Part shown: positions 9,000 through 16,172 of the stretch, in pieces | Layout of the letters: each line of letters opens with the position of its first letter | Position numbering within the stretch: position 1 is the stretch's first letter | NCBI GenBank assembly: GCA_043744275.1 | Contig: JAYTUY010000109.1 | Coordinates: 1-64,000, forward strand | DNA from: JAAFJT01 sp043744275 | Lineage (GTDB): Bacteria > Bacteroidota > Bacteroidia > Chitinophagales > Saprospiraceae | DNA length: 64,000 nt | Direction of reading: 5' to 3' | Made by a program: the position numbers and the translations under genes | Notes under the pieces: model-generated | Databases searched by the model: none | What the model was told of the DNA's origin: nothing | What the model saw: only the letters and a program-made list of their open reading frames with translations

Positions 9000-9066
9000 C
9001 ACCCCCTCAGTATATTGACATAATTATTTGAAAATCAATCATTTATTTAATTTAAAATTCAATAAT

Positions 9067-9420
9067 ATGGCATACGATGAGCATTTAGCCGGACGCGCCC
9101 GCCGCGTATTACAAGAGAAAAAAGCCCAAAACATCGAAGAGAAAAAGATGATGGGCGGCTTGACATTTATGGTCAATGAAAAGATGTGCATAGGCATTAT
9201 CAAAGATGAATTGATGTTGCGAATTAACCCTGAACGGCACGACGAAGCCATCACTCACGAAGGTTGCCGCACAATGGATTTCACCCACAGACCCATGAGC
9301 GGTTTTGTATTGGTCAGCCCCGAAGGCATTGACCGAGAAGCCGATTTAGAAGCATGGATACAAATGGCATTGGATTATAATGCCATAGCGAAGGCTTCAA
9401 AGAAATCGAAGAAAAAATAA
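9067..9420 (+). CDS. TfoX N-terminal-domain protein
   Basis: Start chosen at 9067 (117 residues, MAYDEHLAGRAR); the longer frame to 9028 lies over an intergenic repeated word. The sequence (KKMMGGLTFMVNEKMCIGI, ELMLRINPE, RPMSGFVLVSPEGI) fits the TfoX_N domain, the N-terminal half of the competence regulator TfoX/Sxy. The C-terminal TfoX domain is missing and the tail is lysine-rich. Single-domain TfoX_N proteins are common in Bacteroidota and their role is not established, so a link to competence is only suggestive. Copies of the dispersed word flank it on both sides (9001 and 9429). Confidence 0.85.
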   Translation: MAYDEHLAGRARRVLQEKKAQNIEEKKMMGGLTFMVNEKMCIGIIKDELMLRINPERHDEAITHEGCRTMDFTHRPMSGFVLVSPEGIDREADLEAWIQMALDYNAIAKASKKSKKK

Positions 9421-9444
9421 ATTTGGATACCCCTCAGTATTTTA

Positions 9445-9475
9445 TTGGTTTTTTTAATATAGAACCGTACTTTTG
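9445..9475 (+). promoter_or_regulatory. Bacteroidota-type promoter for a small RNA locus
   Basis: A perfect -7 element TACTTTTG (TAnnTTTG) lies at 9468-9475, with a TTGG -33-like element at 9445-9448 about 20 bases upstream. This matches the promoter form known from Bacteroides and Flavobacterium. The transcript would start near 9482. Confidence 0.6.
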
Positions 9476-9511
9476 CACATCATTTTAAAAAACTAAAATA
9501 ACGAGGGAGCA

Positions 9512-9574
9512 ATGACTTTAACATCGCCCATTATACGCCTTATCATTATTGACCGATTGTTCGACAATCTGTGA
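9512..9574 (+). CDS. Possible 20-residue peptide
   Basis: ATG at 9512, stop TGA at 9572-9574, preceded by a Shine-Dalgarno-like GAGGGAG. The peptide reads MTLTSPIIRL IIIDRLFDNL, hydrophobic in the middle. It lies inside the candidate small RNA, whose hairpin at 9555-9569 overlaps its last codons. Translation is uncertain; the RNA structure may be what matters. Confidence 0.3.
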   Translation: MTLTSPIIRLIIIDRLFDNL

Positions 9575-9600
9575 TGTGGCTGCACTCGTTTGCAAAAAAA

Positions 9601-9640
9601 AACGCCTCAACGGATTGAATTCGTTGAGGCGTTTTTTTTT
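9601..9640 (+). terminator. Strong Rho-independent terminator
   Basis: AACGCCTCAACG (9601-9612) and CGTTGAGGCGTT (9622-9633) form a perfect 12-bp stem followed by a run of T to 9640. It ends the small RNA locus and lies 20 bases before the next small gene. Confidence 0.9.
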
Positions 9641-9658
9641 ATTTAAACCATTACTATC

Positions 9659-9856
9659 ATGCTTTTTTTATTCGGAACAGCTTTCGTTTTAAGCATCTGG
9701 TTCATGATGCGGATGTTTGCCGCCTCTCAAAAGCAGCGGCTCAATCAGAGTGGTCGCTATGAAGACCATATTCGAGAGCGGCGGGAAGCGCGGCGGCGGA
9801 AGCGGAGTCGGGAAAGGGAGGAGAAGAAGAAGGATATGGGACAGGACCGTGATTGA
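9659..9856 (+). CDS. Small membrane protein with highly charged tail
   Basis: The product has 65 residues: a hydrophobic N-terminal segment (residues ~2-20, LFLFGTAFVLSIWFMMRMF) and a C-terminal half made almost entirely of Arg, Lys, Glu and Asp. A single-pass membrane protein with a nucleic-acid- or protein-binding tail is possible. I do not recognise the family. The GC-rich sequence of the tail (CGGCGG-type codons) differs from its neighbours. A second open frame overlaps it in the tail and is a shadow. Confidence 0.45.
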   Translation: MLFLFGTAFVLSIWFMMRMFAASQKQRLNQSGRYEDHIRERREARRRKRSREREEKKKDMGQDRD

Positions 9857-9901
9857 AGAAGTACCCCTCAGTATTTTTCACTCAAAAACTAACAAAAGCA
9901 T

Positions 9902-10537
9902 ATGAAAAGAATACTTTTATCGATTATATGGCTTACTAATTTTTCTCAAACTGGAATGAGCCAAAATGATTACACTTTAAGAGGTGTAGTGATTTCACAA
10001 ATTAGCCAACTTCCTGTCTTAGATACTGATGGTTTGAGAATTAAAATTAAACGTGATTCTGTGAGATATTTTTATCTTAATAAAAATGCAGAATTTAGAA
10101 TCAATGAGCTAAAAAAAGGTCGTTATGAAATAACGTTAGAGATGTCTGATGAAGTAGGGAATTTTTACTTTAGAGAAAGAATTGATACTATTCTGATTAT
10201 AGATAAAAAAGTTAGAACTGAGATTAAACTTTTTAGAAATGATAAAGACTGGTGTGAAGGAGGGCTAATAGATAAGCAAAAAGCATTAAATGATATAAAA
10301 AAAGGTAAAATACAACTTTATTTACCGCCAACGGGCATTAGTGGAGATATGAATCTTACACCTCAAGATTTTGAATTTGAGAAAAAGTACAATGTAAAAT
10401 ATCAAGCCTTTGGTTGTACTTTCCCTGACTTTGAATGTTTTAGAATTTATAATTTGACAATGTTCGGCTATTTAGATAATAAGTTTAATAAAACATGGCG
10501 TAAAGAAGCACGAACTAATGTTCTTTTTTTGAAATAA
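9902..10537 (+). CDS. Hypothetical secreted protein with carboxypeptidase-regulatory-like fold
   Basis: The 211-residue product carries a signal peptide (MKRILLSIIWL...GMSQ, ~21). Residues ~24-110 (YTLRGVVIS, LNKNAEFRINELKKGRYEIT) resemble the CarboxypepD_reg/SusC-plug-type beta-sandwich often seen at the start of Bacteroidota envelope proteins. The remainder (KDWCEGGLIDKQKAL...) is not recognised. Four Cys in the C-terminal half might form disulfides in the periplasm. It is followed 26 bases later by another secreted protein gene, so the two may be cotranscribed. Confidence 0.55.
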   Translation: MKRILLSIIWLTNFSQTGMSQNDYTLRGVVISQISQLPVLDTDGLRIKIKRDSVRYFYLNKNAEFRINELKKGRYEITLEMSDEVGNFYFRERIDTILIIDKKVRTEIKLFRNDKDWCEGGLIDKQKALNDIKKGKIQLYLPPTGISGDMNLTPQDFEFEKKYNVKYQAFGCTFPDFECFRIYNLTMFGYLDNKFNKTWRKEARTNVLFLK

Positions 10538-10563
10538 ATTAATTTAAACAGACTGTTAAAAAC

Positions 10564-11316
10564 ATGAGAATTATACTTGTAACATTTTTACTTTTTGTTA
10601 TTGATATTCTAAACGCTCAAGAAAGCCGTTTCAAAGAAGGCGAAACGCTCAACGTGTGGGCATCATCAGGCTTGAATATGCGGGATAAACCCGATGCCAA
10701 AGCGGCTAAAATAAGCACTATTCCTTATGGTGCAAAAGTGGTTGTTCAGCCCAATATTGGTCTCAAAATACCTTTTGAAGTAGAGGGATTTAAAGGTTTT
10801 ATCGTAAAAGGCTATTGGTTGCTGGTGAAATATGGGAATACTGAGGGGTTTGTTTTTGATGGGTTTTTGTCGCGGTTGCCTGCACCAAAACCAAGAGAAC
10901 AAGACATCGGTATTGAAACTTATTTAGATGCTCAAATTGGTAAAGTTGGAAACGAATATGAAATCAAAGTACAAAATCCAGAATTTGATACAGTTTTACG
11001 CCCTACAAAGTCTAACGAAAAATATGAAAAATTTGACTATTTTTCTTTCAAACAGAAATACAAACAAGGTGTTTTGTATGATTTTAGGAGAGGAGAAGGT
11101 GGTTTTAGTATGAATATCATTTTCCCAAATCTTATTCTTTATGAAGGATATATTTTAGCTAAAAAGTATTTTTTTGATGATGAATCACACATATTCACCT
11201 TTGATAAAAAAGAGAAAAAGGTCAATATGCTTTTAAAAGAATCAGGCGCAGGATGTGAATATGATATTCAACAAATAGGGAATAAAATTATTATTGATGG
11301 TGGTTGTGGCTGTTAA
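10564..11316 (+). CDS. Secreted SH3-domain protein
   Basis: The 250-residue product starts with a signal peptide (to about NAQ, residue 19). Residues ~27-100 match a bacterial SH3 (SH3b) domain: LNVWASSGLNMRDKPDAKAAKI, then YGAKVVV and a C-terminal strand ending in GFVFDGFLSRL. SH3b domains usually bind peptidoglycan or mediate protein contacts in the periplasm. The remainder is unrecognised and ends in CGC. A copy of the dispersed word at 10839 encodes NTEGF in the SH3 region. Confidence 0.7.
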   Translation: MRIILVTFLLFVIDILNAQESRFKEGETLNVWASSGLNMRDKPDAKAAKISTIPYGAKVVVQPNIGLKIPFEVEGFKGFIVKGYWLLVKYGNTEGFVFDGFLSRLPAPKPREQDIGIETYLDAQIGKVGNEYEIKVQNPEFDTVLRPTKSNEKYEKFDYFSFKQKYKQGVLYDFRRGEGGFSMNIIFPNLILYEGYILAKKYFFDDESHIFTFDKKEKKVNMLLKESGAGCEYDIQQIGNKIIIDGGCGC

Positions 11317-11364
11317 AACCTTGACAATCAATCATTTACAAAAATACTGAGGGAGTAATAAAGG

Positions 11365-11826
11365 ATGAAATATAATCTCGATTTCACTACATCTTACAGG
11401 CAGTTTTATCTTTTTGATAAAGATAAAGAAGGTGCAACGGACTCTCCTAACTTTTGGTCTAAGGCTGCTTTAGAATCGGGACTGGCTCTTGAAAAAGGCG
11501 TAATAGGCGTCGGCATTGCATCTTATGGGCGTGTAAGATTAGAAGTTGAAGTATTTGATACAGCACCGGCTGTTTTAGATTTTGATAAATGGGATAGAAT
11601 CACAGAAGGCAGTATCAAAATTAAAACGGGCTATCTTCAAGTTTTGGATTGCCCTAATTCAGAGGTGCAATTAGAAATTAAACTTGAAAAAGGGGCATAT
11701 CGAGTGCGTGTGTATGGGGCTAGTTTTGCAAGCGTTGTGGGTGATGATGGTAAGGATTTTTATAGGCTTGAGATATGGAATGCACCTTATGATAAGCGAA
11801 ATATTTTGAAGAAATATAATAAATAA
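11365..11826 (+). CDS. ComJ-like small protein
   Basis: The 153-residue cytoplasmic protein has an N-terminal pattern (TSYRQFYLFDKD, then PNFWSKAALESGLALEKGVIGV) that resembles ComJ/Nin of Bacillus, the inhibitor of the competence nuclease NucA (there YHQFxVF...WTxEAIEKGYA). The rest is predicted beta-rich. The resemblance is by eye and moderate. No NucA-like nuclease is adjacent, and ComJ-like proteins may also act as immunity factors. It stands between two intergenic copies of the dispersed word (a variant at 11345 and an exact copy at 11860). Confidence 0.5.
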   Translation: MKYNLDFTTSYRQFYLFDKDKEGATDSPNFWSKAALESGLALEKGVIGVGIASYGRVRLEVEVFDTAPAVLDFDKWDRITEGSIKIKTGYLQVLDCPNSEVQLEIKLEKGAYRVRVYGASFASVVGDDGKDFYRLEIWNAPYDKRNILKKYNK

Positions 11827-11905
11827 ATTGATGATAATCAATTAGTTACACAATTTTATACCCCTCAGTATTAACACCATTTTTAACATACAAAACGAGA
11901 AAACA

Positions 11906-12367
11906 ATGGCAAACACGTATAGTCAAATTTATATTCAAACGGTATTCGCCGTTAAAAACAGAAGTGCCTTGATTCAGAAAGAATGGCGTGGTGATTTATT
12001 CGCCTACACGACAGGCGTTTTTGAAGGGAAAGGTCAGAAAGTATTGGCAACTGGGGGCGTCGCTGACCATATTCATGTATTTTGGAGCTATCAAGATTTG
12101 ACCATTTCGATTCCGAATTTGGTCATGGAGGTTAAAAAAGCGACCAATGCTTGGATAAAAGTTAATCGGTTAAGCCCTTATTTATTTGCTTGGCAAGATG
12201 GCTATGGTGCCTTTTCATACAGCCGTTCACATATAGATGAAGTTTGCAAGTATGTGTTAAATCAGGAAGAACACCATAAAAAGCAAACGTTTCGAGAGGA
12301 ATACCTCAATTTTTTAGAAAAATTTGCCGTGCCATATGATGAACGGTATTTGTTCGATTTTTTTTGA
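11906..12367 (+). CDS. IS200-like Y1 transposase, RAYT type
   Basis: The 153-residue protein is a Y1 HUH-type transposase of the IS200/IS605 TnpA superfamily: the metal-binding HUH motif is HIH in VADHIHVFWS (~50-58) and the catalytic tyrosine lies in CKYVLNQEEHHKK (about Tyr115). No TnpB and no IS200-type ends are obvious. Instead, five palindromes GAGTCC-n3-GGACTC follow immediately, so it fits the domesticated REP-associated tyrosine transposase (RAYT) arrangement, in which the enzyme acts on REP hairpins. The gene appears intact. Confidence 0.85.
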   Translation: MANTYSQIYIQTVFAVKNRSALIQKEWRGDLFAYTTGVFEGKGQKVLATGGVADHIHVFWSYQDLTISIPNLVMEVKKATNAWIKVNRLSPYLFAWQDGYGAFSYSRSHIDEVCKYVLNQEEHHKKQTFREEYLNFLEKFAVPYDERYLFDFF

Positions 12368-12377
12368 TTGAAATATA

Positions 12378-12632
12378 GAGTCCAGCGGACTCACACGTTT
12401 GTAGCGATAATAAATTATGAAGTGCTTGTGGCGGAGTCCAGCGGACTCACACGTTTGTAGCATCATGAATTTTATACATATTTTTTTAATTTCATACAAA
12501 CGTATGAGTCCGCTGGACTCTTGGGTGTGATGGTTATTGTGTTTGATTTCTACAAACGTATGAGTCCGCTGGACTCTTGGGTGTGGTTTTTATCATGTTC
12601 GATTTCTACAAATGTATGAGTCCGCTGGACTC
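12378..12632. repeat. REP-like palindrome array (five GAGTCC-n3-GGACTC units)
   Basis: Units lie at 12378-12392 and 12434-12448 (with AGC loop and tail CACACGTTTGTAGC) and, inverted, at 12506-12520, 12562-12576 and 12618-12632 (preceded by CTACAAACGTAT). The two orientations face each other, as in REP/BIME arrays. The block fills most of the gap between the RAYT gene and ileS. Confidence 0.9.
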
Positions 12633-12709
12633 TTAGACCTGATTATAAATAAAAATTTATTAATTTAAATGTAATGTAAATCATTAAAAATCAATCAGTT
12701 ATATAAATT

Positions 12710-15700
12710 ATGTACAAAGAATTCAAAGGTTTAAATCTGCCTGAAATTGACAAAGACATCCTAAACTTTTGGGATACTGAGGGGGTGTTTGAAAAAAGCG
12801 TGGAACAACGCGACCCTAAAAACTCGTTCGTTTTTTATGAAGGTCCGCCTTCTGCGAATGGTTTGCCTGGCATTCATCACGTCATGGCACGGACGATTAA
12901 GGATATTTTCTGCCGTTTTCAAACGCTGAATGGTAAGCGTGTGGAGCGCAAGGGCGGTTGGGATACGCATGGTTTGCCCATCGAATTGGCGGTTGAAAAA
13001 GAACTCGGCATTACGAAAGAGGACATCGGTAAAAAAATATCGGTGGATGATTACAACCATAAATGCCGCGAAACCGTCATGCGCTACAAAGACCTTTGGG
13101 ACGATATTACGGTCAAAATGGGCTATTGGGTGGACCTCGATAATCCCTACGTCACCTACGAAAACGAGTATATCGAAACCGTGTGGTTTTTGTTGAAGCG
13201 TCTGTACGACAAAGGTTTTTTATACAAAGGCTACACGATACAGCCGTATTCCCCTGCTGCGGGTACGGGTTTGAGTTCGCATGAGTTAAATATGCCTGGC
13301 ACATATAAAGATGTGACGGATACAACGGTGGTAGCGATGTTCAAAGTAACGCAGAACTCCAGTTCTGCATTTTTATTCGATGATAATGAGGAAGATGTCC
13401 GCATCCTCGCATGGACGACAACGCCGTGGACTTTGCCCTCAAATACGGCTTTAACGGTTGGTCCAAATATAGATTATGTCAAAATTAAAACTAAAAACCC
13501 TTATACTCATGCGGATGTGAGCGTGATTTTAGCCCAACCGCTGGTGTCAAAATGGTTCGGTGGAAAAAATCAGCCGACTATTGAGCATCAAAGTGAGTCA
13601 TTTAAGGGTGAAATACTGAGGGGTATCGCTTATGAGCAATTGCTTGATTTTGGCAACGAAATACAACCGATGAATGGCAAAACCGATGCTTTTAAGGTGA
13701 TAACTGACAATTTTGTTACCACTGAAGACGGTACAGGCGTGGTGCACACCGCCCCAAGTTTTGGTGCAGATGACCGTCGAGTGGCTGCTTTGCATGGCAT
13801 CGGAGACTTGACGCTGGTGGATAAACAAGGGAAATTTATAGATTCTGTAGGGGAATTCAGTGGTCGTTATGTTAAAAATTATAAGGATGACCCCGATTAT
13901 GTAGATGTGAATGTGGATATTTCAGTGAAATTGAAATTGGAAGGCTATGCTTTTAATGTTCAAAAATATGTGCATCCTTATCCGCATTGTTGGCGGACGG
14001 ACAAGCCCGTTTTGTATTATCCGTTGGATTCATGGTTTATTGCTGCTTCAAAAGCGAAGGACAGAATGTTTGAACTCAATCAAACCATTAATTGGAAACC
14101 TGCTTCTACGGGAGAAGGACGTTTTGGCAAATGGTTAGAAAATTTGCAGGATTGGAACTTGAGCCGTAGCCGTTATTGGGGGATTGGTTTGCCGATATGG
14201 AGAACTGCCCCCCCCGCCCCCGATGGGGGAGCTACGAGCGCAGATGAAGGTGCGCTTGTAGAAAAATGTATCGGTTCAATCGCTGAATTGCAAAGAGAAA
14301 TAGATAAAGCAAACGCTGCTTTAGGTTTAAATCAAACAGTGCCGCAAGATATGCACCGACCATATATTGATGAGATAATTTTGGTTTCGGATGATGGTCG
14401 CCCGATGAAACGAGAGTTGGATTTGATAGACGTATGGTTTGATTCAGGTTCAATGCCTTATGCACAATGGGGTTTGGACTATGAAAAATTGGCAAATGGT
14501 GATGAAAAACCGTTTAAAACGCCTTTTGACGTCTCATATCCTGCTGATTTTATTGCTGAAGGCGTTGACCAGACAAGGGGCTGGTTTTATACGCTTCATG
14601 CGATTGCGGTCATGGCGTATGATTCGGTGGCGTTTAAAAATGTCGTTTCTAACGGTTTGGTACAAGACAAAGACGGGCAAAAAATGTCAAAAAGCAAGGG
14701 AAATGCTGTTGAACCGTTTGAGACGATTGCTAAATATGGGGCGGATGCGACGCGGTGGTACATGATTTCAAATGCACAACCGTGGGATAATTTGAAGTTT
14801 GACCTCGATGGCATCACTGAGGTACGCAATAAATTCTTTGGTACACTGTATAATACCTACAATTTCTTTGCGATGTATGCCAACGTAGATGGTTTTCAGC
14901 AGGATGAAATGAATCAAACACCGATTGCAGACCGCATCGAATTGGATAAATGGATTTTATCGAGGCTCAATAGTTTGGTCAAAGAAGTCACTGAATTGTA
15001 TGCGACTTATGAGCCGACGCAAGCCGCTCGGGCAATTGAAAAATTTGTGGATGCGGATTTTTCAAACTGGTATGTGCGTTTGTCAAGAAGACGTTTTTGG
15101 AAGGGTGAAATGTCGCTTGATAAGAAAGCGGCTTATGAAACAATGTATGAGTGCTTGATGGTCGTTGCTCAATTATCATCGCCAATAGCACCGTTCTTTT
15201 CAGATTGGTTGTATAAAAATTTGACGGATGCTATCAGAGACAAAGCCGTTGAAAATAATACACCTTTGAGACACCCCTCAGTACATTTGACGGATTGGAC
15301 AAAATATGATAACTCATTGATTGACAAGGAATTAGAGCAACGAATGGACTATGCTCAACGCATTTCGTCCTTGATTTTGAGCCTTCGTAAAAAAGCGAAA
15401 ATAAGGGTGCGTCAACCATTGCAAAAAGTGATGTTGCCTATTTTGAATGCTGATTTTATACATCAAGTGGAAGGGGTCAAGGACTTAATTTTGGCAGAAA
15501 CCAATGTTAAAGAATTTGAATACATCACTGATACATCGGGTGTAGTGAAAAAGCGGATCAAGCCTAATTTTAAAACATTGGGTAAGACTTTAGGAGCAAA
15601 TATGAAATTCGCCCAAACCGCTATCGAGGCTTTAACGCAAGAAGATATTGCTACCATTGAAAAAGAAAAGGCATTTAATCTTGATGTGAATGGCACTATC

Positions 15701-16069
15701 TACCCCCTCAATATAGACGACTTTTTGATCACATCTGAGGACATTCCAGGTTGGGAAGTAGCGAGCGATGGCGAAGTAACAGTGGCGTTGGATATTACTT
15801 TAGATGATGCCTTGATAGCCGAAGGAACGGCGCGGGATTTGGTCAATAAAATCCAAAATATCCGCAAGGACAAGGACTTCGACATCACCGACCGCATCAA
15901 TGTCACCATCGAAAAACACGCTGCCATCATGGACGCAGTCACTCAATACAGCGACTATATCAAAAGTGAAGTCTTAGCCGATTCGCTCGTTTTGGCGGAT
16001 GTTGTGGCGGTGGATAAAACGGAGTTGAATGATGAGGTGGCATTGGGGATTGAGGTGAGTTTGAATTGA
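12710..16069 (+). CDS. ileS: Isoleucyl-tRNA synthetase
   Basis: The 1119-residue cytoplasmic enzyme charges tRNA-Ile. The class I HIGH-like motif reads GIHHVMA (~53-59, after GPPSANGLP), the editing domain follows (TTPWTLPSNTAL ~ 240), and KMSKS lies near 657 in KDGQKMSKSKGN. The length and the PGIHH form are typical of the long IleRS of Bacteroidota. Three exact copies of the dispersed word lie inside (12775, 13614, 15273). Two short palindromes also sit in frame: GCAGAACTCCAGTTCTGC (13351-13368) and CCCCCGATGGGGG (14217-14229), the second within a low-complexity APPAPDGGATSA stretch that looks inserted. Confidence 0.97.
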   Translation: MYKEFKGLNLPEIDKDILNFWDTEGVFEKSVEQRDPKNSFVFYEGPPSANGLPGIHHVMARTIKDIFCRFQTLNGKRVERKGGWDTHGLPIELAVEKELGITKEDIGKKISVDDYNHKCRETVMRYKDLWDDITVKMGYWVDLDNPYVTYENEYIETVWFLLKRLYDKGFLYKGYTIQPYSPAAGTGLSSHELNMPGTYKDVTDTTVVAMFKVTQNSSSAFLFDDNEEDVRILAWTTTPWTLPSNTALTVGPNIDYVKIKTKNPYTHADVSVILAQPLVSKWFGGKNQPTIEHQSESFKGEILRGIAYEQLLDFGNEIQPMNGKTDAFKVITDNFVTTEDGTGVVHTAPSFGADDRRVAALHGIGDLTLVDKQGKFIDSVGEFSGRYVKNYKDDPDYVDVNVDISVKLKLEGYAFNVQKYVHPYPHCWRTDKPVLYYPLDSWFIAASKAKDRMFELNQTINWKPASTGEGRFGKWLENLQDWNLSRSRYWGIGLPIWRTAPPAPDGGATSADEGALVEKCIGSIAELQREIDKANAALGLNQTVPQDMHRPYIDEIILVSDDGRPMKRELDLIDVWFDSGSMPYAQWGLDYEKLANGDEKPFKTPFDVSYPADFIAEGVDQTRGWFYTLHAIAVMAYDSVAFKNVVSNGLVQDKDGQKMSKSKGNAVEPFETIAKYGADATRWYMISNAQPWDNLKFDLDGITEVRNKFFGTLYNTYNFFAMYANVDGFQQDEMNQTPIADRIELDKWILSRLNSLVKEVTELYATYEPTQAARAIEKFVDADFSNWYVRLSRRRFWKGEMSLDKKAAYETMYECLMVVAQLSSPIAPFFSDWLYKNLTDAIRDKAVENNTPLRHPSVHLTDWTKYDNSLIDKELEQRMDYAQRISSLILSLRKKAKIRVRQPLQKVMLPILNADFIHQVEGVKDLILAETNVKEFEYITDTSGVVKKRIKPNFKTLGKTLGANMKFAQTAIEALTQEDIATIEKEKAFNLDVNGTIYPLNIDDFLITSEDIPGWEVASDGEVTVALDITLDDALIAEGTARDLVNKIQNIRKDKDFDITDRINVTIEKHAAIMDAVTQYSDYIKSEVLADSLVLADVVAVDKTELNDEVALGIEVSLN

Positions 16070-16082
16070 AATTATTTTATTT

Positions 16083-16161
16083 TTTTAAATAAAAACACCC
16101 TTTCAGTCAAAAATACTGAGGGGGTGTTTAGTTTTGAGAAAAAGTGTATTTTTACAAAAAA
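16083..16161 (+). repeat. Terminator-promoter cassette, copy 1
   Basis: About 78 bases repeated almost exactly at 17814-17894 (only A-run lengths differ). It holds a 15-bp hairpin whose right arm is the dispersed word (16093-16107 with 16115-16129, two G-U pairs), then the -7 element TAGTTTTG (16129-16136) and GTGTATTTTTAC. The hairpin can end ileS transcription and the second part can start transcription of the following ATPase gene. Confidence 0.9.
16093..16129 (+). terminator. Terminator-like hairpin built from the dispersed word
   Basis: Left arm AAACACCCTTTCAGT and right arm ACTGAGGGGGTGTTT form a 15-bp stem with two G-U pairs and a 7-base loop. It lies 23 bases after the ileS stop codon. 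The right arm is the dispersed word copy at 16114. Confidence 0.65.
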
Positions 16162-16172
16162 TTGAACAATCA

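Larger units (their letters stand above)
9482..9640 (+). ncRNA. Candidate structured small RNA (or small-peptide transcript)
   Basis: Between a good promoter (9445-9475) and a strong terminator (9601-9640) lies ~120 bases with their own structure: AACGAG (9500-9505) can pair with CTCGTT (9585-9590) as a closing stem, and GATTGTTCGACAATC (9555-9569) is a perfect hairpin. I do not recognise a known RNA family (not SRP RNA, tmRNA, RNase P or 6S as far as I can judge). A 20-codon open frame at 9512-9574 begins six bases after GAGGGAG, so a peptide-coding or leader transcript is the alternative. Confidence 0.5.

Noticed and set aside
12378..12632. Regular repeats that could suggest a CRISPR array
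   Set aside because: The repeats are 15-base palindromes in both orientations with similar, not unique, spacers, and no cas gene is present. They fit REP-like elements.
16134..16172. Upstream TTG start of the fused ATPase
   Set aside because: These bases are part of the duplicated noncoding cassette; the family-like sequence begins at the ATG at 16173.
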